DNA of 64,000 nucleotides. It comes from Variovorax paradoxus. Its GTDB lineage: Bacteria > Pseudomonadota > Gammaproteobacteria > Burkholderiales > Burkholderiaceae_C. The DNA is taken from contig NZ_CP123990.1 in the NCBI RefSeq assembly GCF_029919115.1, forward strand, positions 3,994,501 through 4,058,500, read 5' to 3'. This document shows positions 1 through 9,124 of the stretch, in pieces. The notes below the pieces were generated by a model. It searched no databases and was not told the DNA's origin. It was given only the letters and a program-made list of their open reading frames with translations. The first letter of the stretch is position 1, and each line of letters begins with the position of its first letter. The translations under genes and the position numbers were made by a program.

Positions 1-889
1 GGTTGGTGATCATCGACTCCATCATCTGGGTCGCGGTGATCACCACCTTGTCCATGTCGCGCGCCATGCGGATCATTTTTTTCTGCAAGGCGGGCACAGC
101 GGCGTTGCCGACTTCAACCGCCAGGTCGCCGCGCGCCACCATGATGCCGTCGCTCGCGCGCAGGATTTCTTCGAGCTTGGGAATGGCTTCGGCGCGTTCG
201 ATCTTGGCGATGAGTCCGGGTTTGTGCCCGTATTCGGCCGCGGCCACGTTGCACAGTTGGCGCGCCATTTCCATGTCGGTGGCGTTCTTGGGAAAGCTCA
301 CCGCCACGTAGTCGGCCTGGAAGCTCATGGCAGTCTTGATGTCTTCCATGTCCTTGGCGGTAAGCGCCGGCGCCGTGAGGCCGCCGCCCTGCTTGTTGAT
401 GCCCTTGTTGTTGGAGAGCTCGCCGCCCAGCTTGACGGTGGTGTGAACCGCCTCGCCCCGCACAGCGTCGACCGTGAGCACGATGAGGCCGTCGTTCAGC
501 AGCAGCCTGTCGCCGGGGCGCACGTCGCGCGGCAGGTCCTTGTAGTCGAGGCCGACGGCATCGGCGTCGCCCGGCTCGGTGCGCGAGGCGTCGAGCACGA
601 ACTTGGCGCCCGGCTCGAGCCAGACCTTTCCCTGCGCGAACTTGCCGACGCGGATCTTGGGGCCTTGCAGGTCGGCCATGATCGCCACCTCGCGGCCGAT
701 CTTGCGGGCGGCTTCGCGCACCATGGCGGCGCGGTCGATGTGGTCCTGCGCGGTGCCGTGGCTGAAGTTGAGCCGGACCACGCTGACCTTGTTCAGGATC
801 ATCTGCTCCAGCAGCTCGGGCGTATTGGAAGCCGGGCCGAGCGTGGCGACGATCTTGGTGGCGTGGCGGGGAAGGCGATCCGTGATCAT
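1..889 (-). CDS. pyk: pyruvate kinase, N-terminal part (3' end outside window)
   Basis: Catalyses phosphoenolpyruvate plus ADP to pyruvate plus ATP, the last step of glycolysis, in the cytosol. The visible 296 or so residues begin [20 protein letters not shown] and contain the family motifs NFSHG near the start, [20 protein letters not shown] (substrate and Mg binding) and [11 protein letters not shown]. The gene runs off the left edge, so the C-terminal allosteric domain is not seen. I start at 889 because GGAGACA lies 7-13 bases upstream; an in-frame ATG at 904 would place that Shine-Dalgarno inside the coding region. It follows pgk on the same strand with an 84-base gap, so the two may be cotranscribed. 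Confidence 0.96.
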   Translation of the reverse strand, partial: MITDRLPRHATKIVATLGPASNTPELLEQMILNKVSVVRLNFSHGTAQDHIDRAAMVREAARKIGREVAIMADLQGPKIRVGKFAQGKVWLEPGAKFVLDASRTEPGDADAVGLDYKDLPRDVRPGDRLLLNDGLIVLTVDAVRGEAVHTTVKLGGELSNNKGINKQGGGLTAPALTAKDMEDIKTAMSFQADYVAVSFPKNATDMEMARQLCNVAAAEYGHKPGLIAKIERAEAIPKLEEILRASDGIMVARGDLAVEVGNAAVPALQKKMIRMARDMDKVVITATQMMESMITN

Positions 890-973
890 TGAGCTTGTCT
901 CCATTTTGTATCCGCTACTGTATACACTTTGTGTGACAACAGGAAGCGGGCACCGCGGCGCGGGCGCGAAAAA

Positions 974-2167
974 TCAGCCTGCGGCACGCTTGGCAAGAAT
1001 TTCGAAGGCCGGGAGGGTCTTGCCCTCGAGCACCTCGAGGAAGGCGCCGCCGCCGGTCGAGATGTAGCCGACCTGCTTCTCGATGCCGTACTTGGCAATG
1101 GCCGCGAGCGTGTCGCCGCCGCCTGCGATCGAGAAGGCGCTGCTCTCGGCAATGGCCTGCGCAATGGCCTTGGTGCCGCCCGCGAAGGCGTCGAACTCGA
1201 ACACGCCCACCGGGCCGTTCCAGACGATGGTGCCGGCTTCGCGCAGTTGCGCCGAAAGGATCTCGGCGGTCTTCGGACCGATGTCCAGGATCAGGTCGTC
1301 ATCGGCCACGTTGCTCGCGTCTTTTACCGTGGCGGGCGCGTCGGCCGCAAAGGTCTTGGCCGTGACCACGTCCACCGGAATCGGCACGTCGGCGCCGCGT
1401 GCGCGCATGGATTCGATCACTTCCTTGGCCTGGTCGACGAGGTCGGGCTCGGCCAGCGACTTGCCGATCTTGAGACCCGCCGCGAGCATGAAGGTGTTGG
1501 CGATGCCGCCGCCGACGATCAGCTGGTCGACATTGGCCGACAGGCTCTTGAGGATGGTGAGCTTGGTGCTCACCTTGGAACCGGCCACGATGGCCACCAG
1601 CGGCCGCTTGGGCAGGGCCAGCGCCTTCGAAATGGCATCGAGTTCGGCGGCAAGCAGCGGGCCGGCCGCGGCCACCTTGGCGAACTGCGCAATGCCGTAG
1701 GTGGTGGCTTCGGCGCGGTGCGCGGTACCGAAGGCGTCGTTCACGTAGATGTCGGTGAGCGCTGCGAGCTTGCGGGCCAGCGCTTCGTCGTTCTTCTTCT
1801 CGCCCTTGTTGACGCGGCAGTTCTCGAGCAGCACGACCTGGCCGGGCTTCACATCGACGCCGTCGACCCAATTGGCGACCACCGGAACCTCGCGGCCCAG
1901 CAGCTCGCCCAGTCGCTTGGCCACGGGGGCAAGCGAGTCTTCGGGCTTGAACTCGCCTTCGGTCGGGCGGCCCAGGTGCGAGGTGACCATGACGGCGGCG
2001 CCAGCGTCGAGCGCCAGCTGGATGCAGGGCACCGAGGCGCGAATGCGCGTGTCTTCGGTGATGTTGCCTGCGTCGTCCTGCGGCACGTTGAGGTCGGCAC
2101 GGATGAAGACGCGCTGGCCGGCGGCCTTGCCCTGCGCGCAGAGGTCGGTGAATCGAATGACGTTCAT
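974..2167 (-). CDS. pgk: phosphoglycerate kinase
   Basis: Cytosolic glycolytic enzyme transferring phosphate from 1,3-bisphosphoglycerate to ADP. The 397 residues match the usual length. Visible motifs are RADLNVP near the N terminus (substrate-binding), [22 protein letters not shown] and GGGDT near the C terminus (nucleotide binding). It lies upstream of pyk on the same strand, a common pairing in Burkholderiales. No strong Shine-Dalgarno precedes the ATG. A 93-base gap separates its start from the end of the LysR gene upstream. Confidence 0.98.
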   Translation of the reverse strand: MNVIRFTDLCAQGKAAGQRVFIRADLNVPQDDAGNITEDTRIRASVPCIQLALDAGAAVMVTSHLGRPTEGEFKPEDSLAPVAKRLGELLGREVPVVANWVDGVDVKPGQVVLLENCRVNKGEKKNDEALARKLAALTDIYVNDAFGTAHRAEATTYGIAQFAKVAAAGPLLAAELDAISKALALPKRPLVAIVAGSKVSTKLTILKSLSANVDQLIVGGGIANTFMLAAGLKIGKSLAEPDLVDQAKEVIESMRARGADVPIPVDVVTAKTFAADAPATVKDASNVADDDLILDIGPKTAEILSAQLREAGTIVWNGPVGVFEFDAFAGGTKAIAQAIAESSAFSIAGGGDTLAAIAKYGIEKQVGYISTGGGAFLEVLEGKTLPAFEILAKRAAG

Positions 2168-2260
2168 GGTCTGTGTTTCGTGGAAGACAAGTCGCCTTGC
2201 ATTGTAGGTTTCGCTCAGCGGCAGCTCTACACGCCTCTTGCGGCGTTCCGATGCTTTGCG

Positions 2261-3166
2261 TCAACCTTTCGGCTGCGCCTTGGCGAAGCGTTCGAGCACT
2301 TCGACAAAGCTCGCCGCAGCCGGCGACAGGGTGCGCCGCGCGGCGCTGTAGATGCAGACCTCGCGGTGGAAGTCGGGCGACTCCAATCGCACCATCTGCA
2401 GGCCGTGGGCGCGCACGAGCGACGCGGAATAGGTCGGGCATACGGTAAGCCCCAGCCCCGAGGCCACCATGCCGAGCGCGGTGGTCATGTACGACACCTC
2501 CTGGGTGCCCGGGCGCAGCATGTAGTCGCGCTCCGCCGGGCCCAGTTCGGGCAGCACGCGCTGGCGAAAGTCGCGCGTGGGGGCAATGAAGGTGTAGGGC
2601 CCGAGCTCATGCCAGCGCACCTTGCGGCGCCTGGCAAAGGCGTGGGCAGGCGGACAGATCAGCCAGTGCCTGTCGCGCAGCAGCGTGCGGCGCTCGATCG
2701 CGCCGTCAACGGCCACGTCCTGCCCTACAGCGAGTTCGACATCGCCGGCCGCAACGCCGGCGAGCAGGTGTTCGGGCAAGGTATCGGCAAGGCGAACGTC
2801 GACATCGGGGTACGCCTCGCGATAAAGAGCGATCACCCGCGGCATCAGGGTGCAGGCCATGAGCTGGGGCGCTGCAAGGCGCAACACTCCTTTCTTCTTG
2901 TCACGCAAATCCGTCACGCCAGCCACCGCGCTCGTCAGGTCGCCGAGTAACCGGTGCACGGAAGGCAGGAACTCACGGCCCGCTTCCGAAAGCTGCACGC
3001 TCCGCGTGTGGCGGTCGAGCAATTTCACTCCGATTTCGCGCTCGAGTTCGCGCACCAGCACGCTGAGCGCCGATTGCGTGAGATGTAGTTGCTGCGCCGC
3101 AGCAGTAAAGCTGCCGGTCTCGGCCACCGCAGCAAAGGCGCGCAACTGGCGCAAGGTCAGATTCAT
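2261..3166 (-). CDS. LysR-family transcriptional regulator
   Basis: A 301-residue LysR-type regulator. The N-terminal winged helix-turn-helix (about residues 1-60, LRQLRAFAAVAETGSFTAAA) is followed by a periplasmic-binding-protein-like effector domain. It is transcribed away from the catabolic operon starting at 3255, with an 88-base shared intergenic region, the usual arrangement for a LysR activator of the adjacent operon. The effector is presumably an aromatic or related acid handled by that operon, but the sequence does not identify it. An inverted-repeat site at 3175-3203 lies between the two starts. Confidence 0.93.
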   Translation of the reverse strand: MNLTLRQLRAFAAVAETGSFTAAAQQLHLTQSALSVLVRELEREIGVKLLDRHTRSVQLSEAGREFLPSVHRLLGDLTSAVAGVTDLRDKKKGVLRLAAPQLMACTLMPRVIALYREAYPDVDVRLADTLPEHLLAGVAAGDVELAVGQDVAVDGAIERRTLLRDRHWLICPPAHAFARRRKVRWHELGPYTFIAPTRDFRQRVLPELGPAERDYMLRPGTQEVSYMTTALGMVASGLGLTVCPTYSASLVRAHGLQMVRLESPDFHREVCIYSAARRTLSPAAASFVEVLERFAKAQPKG

Positions 3167-3174
3167 ATGTCTAT

Positions 3175-3203
3175 TTCATCAATCGATGAATTAATTTCGA
3201 TTG
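3175..3203. promoter_or_regulatory. candidate LysR operator between divergent genes
   Basis: Two overlapping dyads lie in the divergent intergenic region: TTCATC-N4-GATGAA (3175-3190) and CAATCGA-N10-TCGATTG (3180-3203). The stretch is AT-rich against a very GC-rich background. Placement between a LysR gene and its probable target supports an operator role; binding is inferred only. Confidence 0.4.
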
Positions 3204-3254
3204 CATCATAAGACGCGGCGTCGCCCAATCACGGCTCACCGGAGACAAGAAGCC

Positions 3255-3815
3255 ATGCCGACGACCGACCACACGGTGCCCCCACCCGCCCCGCCAGTGC
3301 GCGGACTGCACCACTTTGCCTGGCGCTGCCGCGACAGCGAGGAGACCCGCCGCTTCTACGAAGACGTGCTGGGCCTGCCGCTCGCGCACGTGATCAAGAG
3401 CGACCACGTGCCGAGCACGGGCGAGTACTGCCCCTATGTGCACATCTTTTTCCAGATGCGCGACGGCTCGTACATCGCCTTTTTCGACCTGGGCGACGAC
3501 GTGGCGGCGCTGCCTTCGCCGAACACGCCCGCGTGGGTGAACCACATCGCGCTGCGGGTGGACTCGGTGGACGACCTGCTTGCCGCCAAGGCGCGGCTCG
3601 AAGCCGCGGGCGTCGAAGTGCTGGGCGTGACCGACCACCACATCATCGAATCGATCTACTTCTTCGACCCCAACGGCATTCGCGTCGAGCTGACCACGCC
3701 CACCGTGCCGCAGGCCGAGATGGAAGCGCATGCGCGGCGCGCCCGCGCGGACCTCGACGCGTGGACCGTGCGCAAGGCCGAGCTTCGCACCGCGAGGGGC
3801 AGCGCCAATGTCTGA
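3255..3815 (+). CDS. VOC-family (glyoxalase/extradiol dioxygenase-like) protein
   Basis: A 186-residue protein with the vicinal-oxygen-chelate fold. RGLHHFAWRCRDSEETRRFY opens the first beta-alpha-beta-beta-beta module; a second module has VNHIALRVDSVDDL, and GIRVELT supplies the usual Glu metal ligand. Candidate metal ligands are thus the His near residue 19-20, the His of VNHIAL and the Glu near the C terminus. Single-VOC proteins include glyoxalases, isomerases and type I ring-cleavage enzymes; the position beside an FAD monooxygenase makes a ring-cleavage or isomerase step plausible. The start is chosen for GGAGACA upstream, rather than the ATG at 3201. It overlaps the next gene by 8 bases. 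Confidence 0.85.
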   Translation: MPTTDHTVPPPAPPVRGLHHFAWRCRDSEETRRFYEDVLGLPLAHVIKSDHVPSTGEYCPYVHIFFQMRDGSYIAFFDLGDDVAALPSPNTPAWVNHIALRVDSVDDLLAAKARLEAAGVEVLGVTDHHIIESIYFFDPNGIRVELTTPTVPQAEMEAHARRARADLDAWTVRKAELRTARGSANV

Positions 3816-4929
3816 GTTGCAGCTCGCCGTCATCGACGTGAAGCCCGGCGCTGCGATGGAGAGCCAGTCGGGCCTGCAGATGCTGCGTCCCCGCATCTAC
3901 GGCGCCTTTCGCGCGCCGCAAGGCACCAAGAAGATCGCGGCCATCGTGATGCACCCGACCAGCAACTTCATGGGCCACTACCTCATCGGCCCGCTGGCCG
4001 AGCGCGGCATCTGCTGCATGGGACTGAACTCGCGCTACGTGGGCAACGACACGGTGCTGCTGATGGAGCGCGCCATCCAGGACCTCGGGGCCGGCGTGCA
4101 GTACCTGCGCGCGGCCGGCTACGAGAAGGTGTTCCTGGTCGGCAACTCGGGCGGCGCGGCGCTCGCAAGCTTCTACCAGGCGCAGGCCGAAAAGCTCACC
4201 GCCACGCATTTTCCGGACGGCGACCCGACGCACCTTCACCCGGACGACCTGCCGCCCGTGGACGGCATTGCCCTGTGCGCCGCGCACCTGGGCCGCACGC
4301 GGCTGATGCGCGACTGGATCGACCCTTCGGTCGTCGACGAGCACGACCCGCTCTCGGTGGACCCCGAGCTCGACATGTACGACCCGCGCCACCGCGTGCC
4401 CTACGAGCCCGAGTTTCTCGCCCGCTTCAGCGCGGCGCAGAAGGCGCGGCTCGGGCGCATCGAGCAATGGTGCATCGACCGGCTCGCGCTGCTGCGCGGC
4501 ACACCGGGCGCACCGCGCGACCAGACCTTCATCGTCTACCGCACGCATGCCGACCCGCGCTGCGTGGATCTTTCGCTCGATGCGAACGACCGGCTGCCGG
4601 GCAGCGTGTGGGGCGATGCGCGGCAAGTGAACTACTCGGCCAATGCGATGGGACGCACCACCTCGCTCACGGCGTTTCTTTCGCAGTGGTCTTCGCGGTC
4701 GCAGGCCGACGGGCCCACCAGCCTCGCGCGCACCACGGTGCCCAAGCTGCTGCTCACCTACACGGGCGACCAGTCGACTTTTCCGAGCACACGGGATGCG
4801 TGGATGGCCGCCGGCGGCGCGCGCATCCGCAATGTCGACATCGTGGGCGGCAACCACTACCTGGCGGGACAGCCTGAGCTCGTTCCAAAGGCGGCCGACG
4901 CGATCGCCGAATTTGCCCACGCGCTGTAG
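3808..4929 (+). CDS. alpha/beta-hydrolase
   Basis: A 373-residue serine hydrolase-like protein. The nucleophile elbow is GNSGG with the putative catalytic Ser at about residue 114, preceded by the strand VFLV. A late Asp (YTGDQSTFPS) and a C-terminal His (GGNHYLAG) can complete the triad. It begins inside the end of the VOC gene (ATGTCTGA overlap) and ends 7 bases before the monooxygenase, so the three are translationally coupled. In such operons hydrolases cleave ring-fission products or esters; the substrate is unknown. The longer frame from 3730 would overlap the VOC gene too far to be the real start. Confidence 0.85.
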   Translation: MSELQLAVIDVKPGAAMESQSGLQMLRPRIYGAFRAPQGTKKIAAIVMHPTSNFMGHYLIGPLAERGICCMGLNSRYVGNDTVLLMERAIQDLGAGVQYLRAAGYEKVFLVGNSGGAALASFYQAQAEKLTATHFPDGDPTHLHPDDLPPVDGIALCAAHLGRTRLMRDWIDPSVVDEHDPLSVDPELDMYDPRHRVPYEPEFLARFSAAQKARLGRIEQWCIDRLALLRGTPGAPRDQTFIVYRTHADPRCVDLSLDANDRLPGSVWGDARQVNYSANAMGRTTSLTAFLSQWSSRSQADGPTSLARTTVPKLLLTYTGDQSTFPSTRDAWMAAGGARIRNVDIVGGNHYLAGQPELVPKAADAIAEFAHAL

Positions 4930-4936
4930 ACCGGAC

Positions 4937-6586
4937 ATGGAAACCTTTGCATTTGCGCCGGCCTACGAACTGCCGAGCTGGCCTTTCACGCCACCGCCCG
5001 AACTGGGCGGCACAAAGATCGTTCGCCACCCGATCGTGATCGTCGGCGCCGGGCCTTCGGGCCTCACGTTGGCCTGCGACCTGGCGCAACGCGGCGTGCG
5101 CGCCGTGCTGCTCGACGAGGACGACACCGTCGGGGTGCGCGGCGCCTCGTCGCGCGGCATCTGCTACGCGCAGAAGAGCCTGGAGATCTTCGAGCGCCTG
5201 GGCATCTACGAGCGCATGGCCGCCAAGGGCATCACCTGGTCATTCGGGCGCACCTTCTCGGGCGACCAGGAGGTCTACAACTTCAACCTGCAGGCGAACA
5301 GCGTCTCCAGGCAGCCGCCGTTCATCAACCTGCAGCAGTTTTATGTCGAATGGTTCCTGGTCGAGCGCATCCTCGAACTCGGGCGGACCGACGTGCGCTG
5401 GAAGAGCCGCGTCAGCAGCGTCGAGCAGTTGCACGACGGCGTGCGCATCGAGGTCGAGACGCCCGCCGGCCGCTACACGATCGAGGCCGACCGGCTGATC
5501 GACGCCACCGGCGCCAACAGCCCGATCCGCACGCAGCTGGGCATCGATGCGCACTCGTCGCGCAGCACCGACCGCTGGTGCATCAGCGACGTGCGCTTCA
5601 AGAAGCCGCTGCCCACCGAGCGCTGGACCTGGGTCGATGCGCCCTTCAACGAAGGCCGCGGCGTGTGGCAGCACCTGATGGCCGACGGCGTGTGGCGCAT
5701 CGACTACCAGATGCCCGAGGACTGCGACACAAGCTACATCAGCAAGCCCCAAGTGGCGGGCGCGCGGCTGCGCGAACAGTTGGGGCCGGGCGTGGAGTTC
5801 GAATTCGTGTGGATCGGGCCTTACGGCTACCGCGACCACCTGCTCGACAGTTTTCGCCACCGCAATGTGTTCTTCATCGGCGATGCCGCGCATGTGGTGA
5901 GCCCGTTCGGGGCGCGCGGCGGCAACAGCGGCATCCAGGACGCGGCGAACCTCGGCTGGAAGCTGGCGCTCGTTGCGCAAGGGCAGGCGAGCGATGCGCT
6001 GCTCGACAGCTACGACGCCGAACGCCAACCCGCCGCGCAAGAGAACCTGCGGGTGACGAGCCGCTCGGCGCGCTTCCTTGCGCCGCGTTCGCCGGCCGAG
6101 CACACGCTGCGCCGCGCCGTGGTGTCCTTGGCCGCGCGCCATCCGTTTGCGCGGGCGCTGGTGAACACGGGCCGCATGTCGGTTGCGAACGACTATCCCC
6201 CCGCGCCGCAGTTGCCCGAAGGCGGGCGCAGCGTACAGAACGTTCCGCTGCGCTGGGCCGACGGAAGCGAGACGACGCTGATGCAGCTGCTCTCCGATGG
6301 CACGCAGTGCATTGGGCTGTGGCTGGCGCCGACGCGCGCCGAGGCCACGGCGGCGATGGAGGCGACCGCATCGTTGCCGCTGTGCCTGCTGGCCGTCGGC
6401 GGCGACAGCGGCTTGCCTACGCTGCAGGCCGACGACCTGCTCACGAACCACCTGGGCCTGCATGACGCGGGCAGCCTTGTGCTCGTGCGCCCCGACGCCT
6501 ACCGCGCCGCGACGTTGACGAATGCCACGTCCGCGGCCATTTCCGACGCGCTGCACACGGCGCTTGCCAGGAACACCCACTCATGA
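4937..6586 (+). CDS. FAD-dependent aromatic-type monooxygenase (class A)
   Basis: A 549-residue flavoprotein of the 3-(3-hydroxyphenyl)propionate hydroxylase/PheA-like group. The FAD dinucleotide-binding motif is G37-A-G39-P-S-G42, and the second FAD motif GD (G315-D316) lies in FFIGDAAHVVSPFGARGGN. The C-terminal 130 or so residues correspond to the thioredoxin-like tail of these hydroxylases. It would hydroxylate an aromatic or related ring using NAD(P)H and O2 in the cytosol. It ends in an ATGA overlap with the DUF2783 gene. An upstream in-frame extension to 4643 covers the hydrolase and is rejected. Confidence 0.9.
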   Translation: METFAFAPAYELPSWPFTPPPELGGTKIVRHPIVIVGAGPSGLTLACDLAQRGVRAVLLDEDDTVGVRGASSRGICYAQKSLEIFERLGIYERMAAKGITWSFGRTFSGDQEVYNFNLQANSVSRQPPFINLQQFYVEWFLVERILELGRTDVRWKSRVSSVEQLHDGVRIEVETPAGRYTIEADRLIDATGANSPIRTQLGIDAHSSRSTDRWCISDVRFKKPLPTERWTWVDAPFNEGRGVWQHLMADGVWRIDYQMPEDCDTSYISKPQVAGARLREQLGPGVEFEFVWIGPYGYRDHLLDSFRHRNVFFIGDAAHVVSPFGARGGNSGIQDAANLGWKLALVAQGQASDALLDSYDAERQPAAQENLRVTSRSARFLAPRSPAEHTLRRAVVSLAARHPFARALVNTGRMSVANDYPPAPQLPEGGRSVQNVPLRWADGSETTLMQLLSDGTQCIGLWLAPTRAEATAAMEATASLPLCLLAVGGDSGLPTLQADDLLTNHLGLHDAGSLVLVRPDAYRAATLTNATSAAISDALHTALARNTHS

Positions 6587-6786
6587 TCACCGAGCCCCGC
6601 ATCCCCGATCCGGACGGCTTCTACGCCGCCTTGCTCGCAGCGCACGAAGGCTTGAGCGAAGCGCAGAGCGCCGACCTCAATGCCCGCCTCGTGCTGCTGC
6701 TGGCCAACCAGTGCGGCGACCATGCCGTGCTGCTCGATTGCATCCGTGCAGCGGCCGAAGACCCTACGACCATTCAAGCCCCATGA
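6583..6786 (+). CDS. DUF2783-family small protein
   Basis: A 67-residue protein of unknown function that I recognise as DUF2783-like. The pattern is an acidic N terminus (IPDPDGFYAALLAAHEGLS), a hydrophobic stretch NARLVLLLANQ and a Cys-containing C terminus. Its start overlaps the monooxygenase stop (ATGA) and its stop overlaps the next gene's ATG, so it is made with them. Members of this family are usually encoded beside FAD monooxygenases, which suggests an accessory role, but no activity is assigned. Confidence 0.75.
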   Translation: MITEPRIPDPDGFYAALLAAHEGLSEAQSADLNARLVLLLANQCGDHAVLLDCIRAAAEDPTTIQAP

Positions 6787-7760
6787 ACGCCAACGTCTCC
6801 TTCGCTTCCGCCTCCGACACACGCGAGCAGAAACCCCAGCTGCGCGAACTCGCGCCCGGCGTGTACGGCTACATCAGCGACTTCGATCCGAACTGCGGCT
6901 TCGTGGTCGGCGACGAGCAGGTGGTGCTGATCGACACGCGGCCCACGCCGCGCATGGCCCGCGACTTTCTCGCCGCCATTCGCACAGTGACCGACAAGCC
7001 CATCAAGACCATCGTGCTCACGCACTACCACGCGGTGCGCGTGATGGGCGCAAGCGCCTTCGACGAGGTCGAGGCCGTCCTCGCCAGCAACGGCACGCTC
7101 GACTGGATCCGCACGCGCGGACAGGCCGATTTCGATTCGGAGGGCGGGCGTTTTCCGCGCCTGTTCGCGGGTGTGGAAGAAATTCCGGGCCTCACCTTCC
7201 CGACGATGAGCTTCGAGCGCGAGATGAGCCTGTGGCTCGGTCCACGTCCCGGCCTGGGCCGTGAACTGCGCCTGATGGCGCTGGGCCGCGGCCATTCGAG
7301 CGGCGACACGGTCGCATGGCTACCCGACTGCGGCGTGCTGTTCTCGGGCGACGTGGTGGAGAACCACTGCGGCGTGTACGCGGGCGATGCCTACATCCGC
7401 GATTGGGCCGGCACGCTCGACGCGGTGCGCGCCTTGAAGCCCCGCGTGCTGGTGCCCGGACGCGGCGCCGTGCTGCAGGACGAAGCCGCCTGCGCCGAAG
7501 CCATCGGACTCACCCAGGCTTTTCTTGGAACGCTGCTCGACAGCGTGAAGGCCGGCATTGCCGCGGGCGAAACGCTCAAGGGCTGCTTCGCGCGCGCAGA
7601 AGCGGCGATGACCCCGCGCTTCGGCGCATGGCCCGTGTTCCAGCACGTGCTGCCCTTCGACGTGTCGCGCGCCTATGACGAGCTACGCGGTATCGAACAC
7701 CCCGTGGTGTGGACGGCGGAGCGCGACCGCGAGCTCTGGCAGACGCTGCGCGGGGACTGA
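6783..7760 (+). CDS. metallo-beta-lactamase-fold hydrolase with degenerate metal site
   Basis: A 325-residue MBL-fold protein. The classical HxHxDH motif is reduced to H81-Y-H83-A-V-R: the Asp and second-site His are missing. Other ligands remain: His171 in GRGHSSGD and Asp190 in LFSGD. The usual final PGHG is PGRG (Arg227). This suggests a single-metal or altered site, as in the SoxH/quinoprotein-relay-like branch. It is translationally coupled to DUF2783 (4-base overlap) and followed by a Bug protein. The role is probably hydrolysis of a lactone, thioester or ring-cleavage product in the same pathway; the substrate is unknown. Confidence 0.87.
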   Translation: MNANVSFASASDTREQKPQLRELAPGVYGYISDFDPNCGFVVGDEQVVLIDTRPTPRMARDFLAAIRTVTDKPIKTIVLTHYHAVRVMGASAFDEVEAVLASNGTLDWIRTRGQADFDSEGGRFPRLFAGVEEIPGLTFPTMSFEREMSLWLGPRPGLGRELRLMALGRGHSSGDTVAWLPDCGVLFSGDVVENHCGVYAGDAYIRDWAGTLDAVRALKPRVLVPGRGAVLQDEAACAEAIGLTQAFLGTLLDSVKAGIAAGETLKGCFARAEAAMTPRFGAWPVFQHVLPFDVSRAYDELRGIEHPVVWTAERDRELWQTLRGD

Positions 7761-7801
7761 CCCGCTACCGATTTTCAAAACAAGCGATGGAGACAAAGAC
7801 G

Positions 7802-8779
7802 ATGAAACGATTTCTTCCCCTGCTGGCCGCAACCCTTGCGCTGGCTACGGCGGTGCCTTTCGCATCTGCCCAACAGGCCGCCTACCCGAGCCAACCCGTC
7901 AAATGGATCGTGCCCTACGTGGCCGGCGGCGGCACCGACAACCTGGCGCGCGCATTGGCGGAGGCCATGCAGCCTTCGCTCGGGCAGCCGCTCATCATCG
8001 ACAACCGGCCGGGCGCATCCACCAACATCGGCGTGTCGGTGCTGATGCAGGCCAAGCCCGACGGCTACACGATCATGCAGGCCGAAAACGCGGCGCTGCT
8101 TTTCAACGAGCACATGTTCGCCAAGCTGCCCTACAAGCCTGCGAGCGACTTCACCTACATCGGCACCATCGGCCGCTTTCCGGTGGCGCTGGTGGTGCAC
8201 CCGGACTTTCCCGCGAAGAACGTGGCCGAGTTCGTGCGCTACGTGAAGGCCAACCCCGAGAAGGTGAGCTACGCCTCGCCGGGCAACGGATCGCCGCACC
8301 ACATGGCGATGGAGCTCTTCAAGCAGAAGGCCGGGATCAGCATCACGCACGTGCCCTACAAGGGCGCCGCACCCGCCATGACCGACGTGATGGGCGGCCA
8401 GGTGCCCACGATGATGCTCGACCTGGCCTCGGGCCTGCCGATCATCAAGGCGGGCAAGGTGCGGGTGCTGGCGATTGCGCTGCCGCAGCGTGCGGGCGCG
8501 TTGCCCGAAGTGCCGACCTTCGTCGAAGCGGGCTTCAGCGACGTGAACGCCTATGCCTTTCACGGCTTGATCGGCCCGGCCGGCATGCCGCCGGAAGCGG
8601 TCGCGCGCATCAACAGCGAGCTGCAGAAGGCGATGAAGGCACCCAAGGTGGTGAAGCTCTTCACGGATTTCGGCTTCGAGCCGCTGCCGGGCACACCGCA
8701 GGAGTTCTACAAACTCTCGCGGGCGGAGAGCGACCGCTGGGGCAAGATCATCCAGGCCGCGGGCGTGAAGCTGGACTGA
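7802..8779 (+). CDS. Bug-family (tripartite tricarboxylate type) solute-binding protein
   Basis: A 325-residue periplasmic binding protein with an N-terminal signal peptide (MKRFLPLLAATLALATAVPF, cleaved after ASA). Family signatures include YPSQPVKWIVPY, GGGTDNLAR, IIDNRPGAS and PDGYTI. Bug proteins carry carboxylates to TctAB-type membrane proteins; none is encoded in the window, so this is an orphan of the kind abundant in Comamonadaceae and Bordetella. It is the last gene of the catabolic operon and probably captures that pathway's substrate. The start at 7802 follows GGAGACAAAGACG; the ATG at 7787 would consume that Shine-Dalgarno. Confidence 0.93.
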   Translation: MKRFLPLLAATLALATAVPFASAQQAAYPSQPVKWIVPYVAGGGTDNLARALAEAMQPSLGQPLIIDNRPGASTNIGVSVLMQAKPDGYTIMQAENAALLFNEHMFAKLPYKPASDFTYIGTIGRFPVALVVHPDFPAKNVAEFVRYVKANPEKVSYASPGNGSPHHMAMELFKQKAGISITHVPYKGAAPAMTDVMGGQVPTMMLDLASGLPIIKAGKVRVLAIALPQRAGALPEVPTFVEAGFSDVNAYAFHGLIGPAGMPPEAVARINSELQKAMKAPKVVKLFTDFGFEPLPGTPQEFYKLSRAESDRWGKIIQAAGVKLD

Positions 8780-8785
8780 AACTTT

Positions 8786-9124
8786 TTACCAGCCGAGCCA
8801 CAGGTGCAGGGGCAGGTACACCGCCATGCCCGCCAGCATCGTGCCGAGCACGCCGCGCCGCCAGTAGTAATAAGCAGCGCCAACCACCGTGGCATACAGG
8901 CGCGCGTCGTGCAGCGTGGTGATCAGGTGGCCCTGGGTCATCACGATCTCCGGCGCGATCACACCCGCGAGCGCAGCGGCCGGCGCGTAGTGCAGTGCGC
9001 GGTGCGCCCAGTCGGGCAAGCCCCAGGGCCGGTCGAGAATGAAGAAGAAGCACCGCGTGAGCACGGTGACTCCGGCCAGTCCGACGATGACCGCGAGCGT
9101 CCAGAAATCGGTGGTGCCGCTCAT
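8786..9124 (-). CDS. azlD: AzlD-family branched-chain amino acid export subunit
   Basis: A 112-residue inner-membrane protein with about four hydrophobic segments, matching the normal AzlD length. It begins MSGTTDFWTLAVIVGLAGVT and contains the typical LTRCFFFIL and a C-terminal LHLWLGW. It overlaps the end of azlC by 4 bases (ATGA), as expected of the two-subunit AzlCD exporter of branched-chain amino acids or analogues. Confidence 0.9.
   Translation of the reverse strand: MSGTTDFWTLAVIVGLAGVTVLTRCFFFILDRPWGLPDWAHRALHYAPAAALAGVIAPEIVMTQGHLITTLHDARLYATVVGAAYYYWRRGVLGTMLAGMAVYLPLHLWLGW

Noticed and set aside
929..2950. 673-codon open frame on the plus strand
   Set aside because: Antisense to pgk and the LysR gene; composition is His/Gly/Arg-rich as typical of GC-rich shadows.
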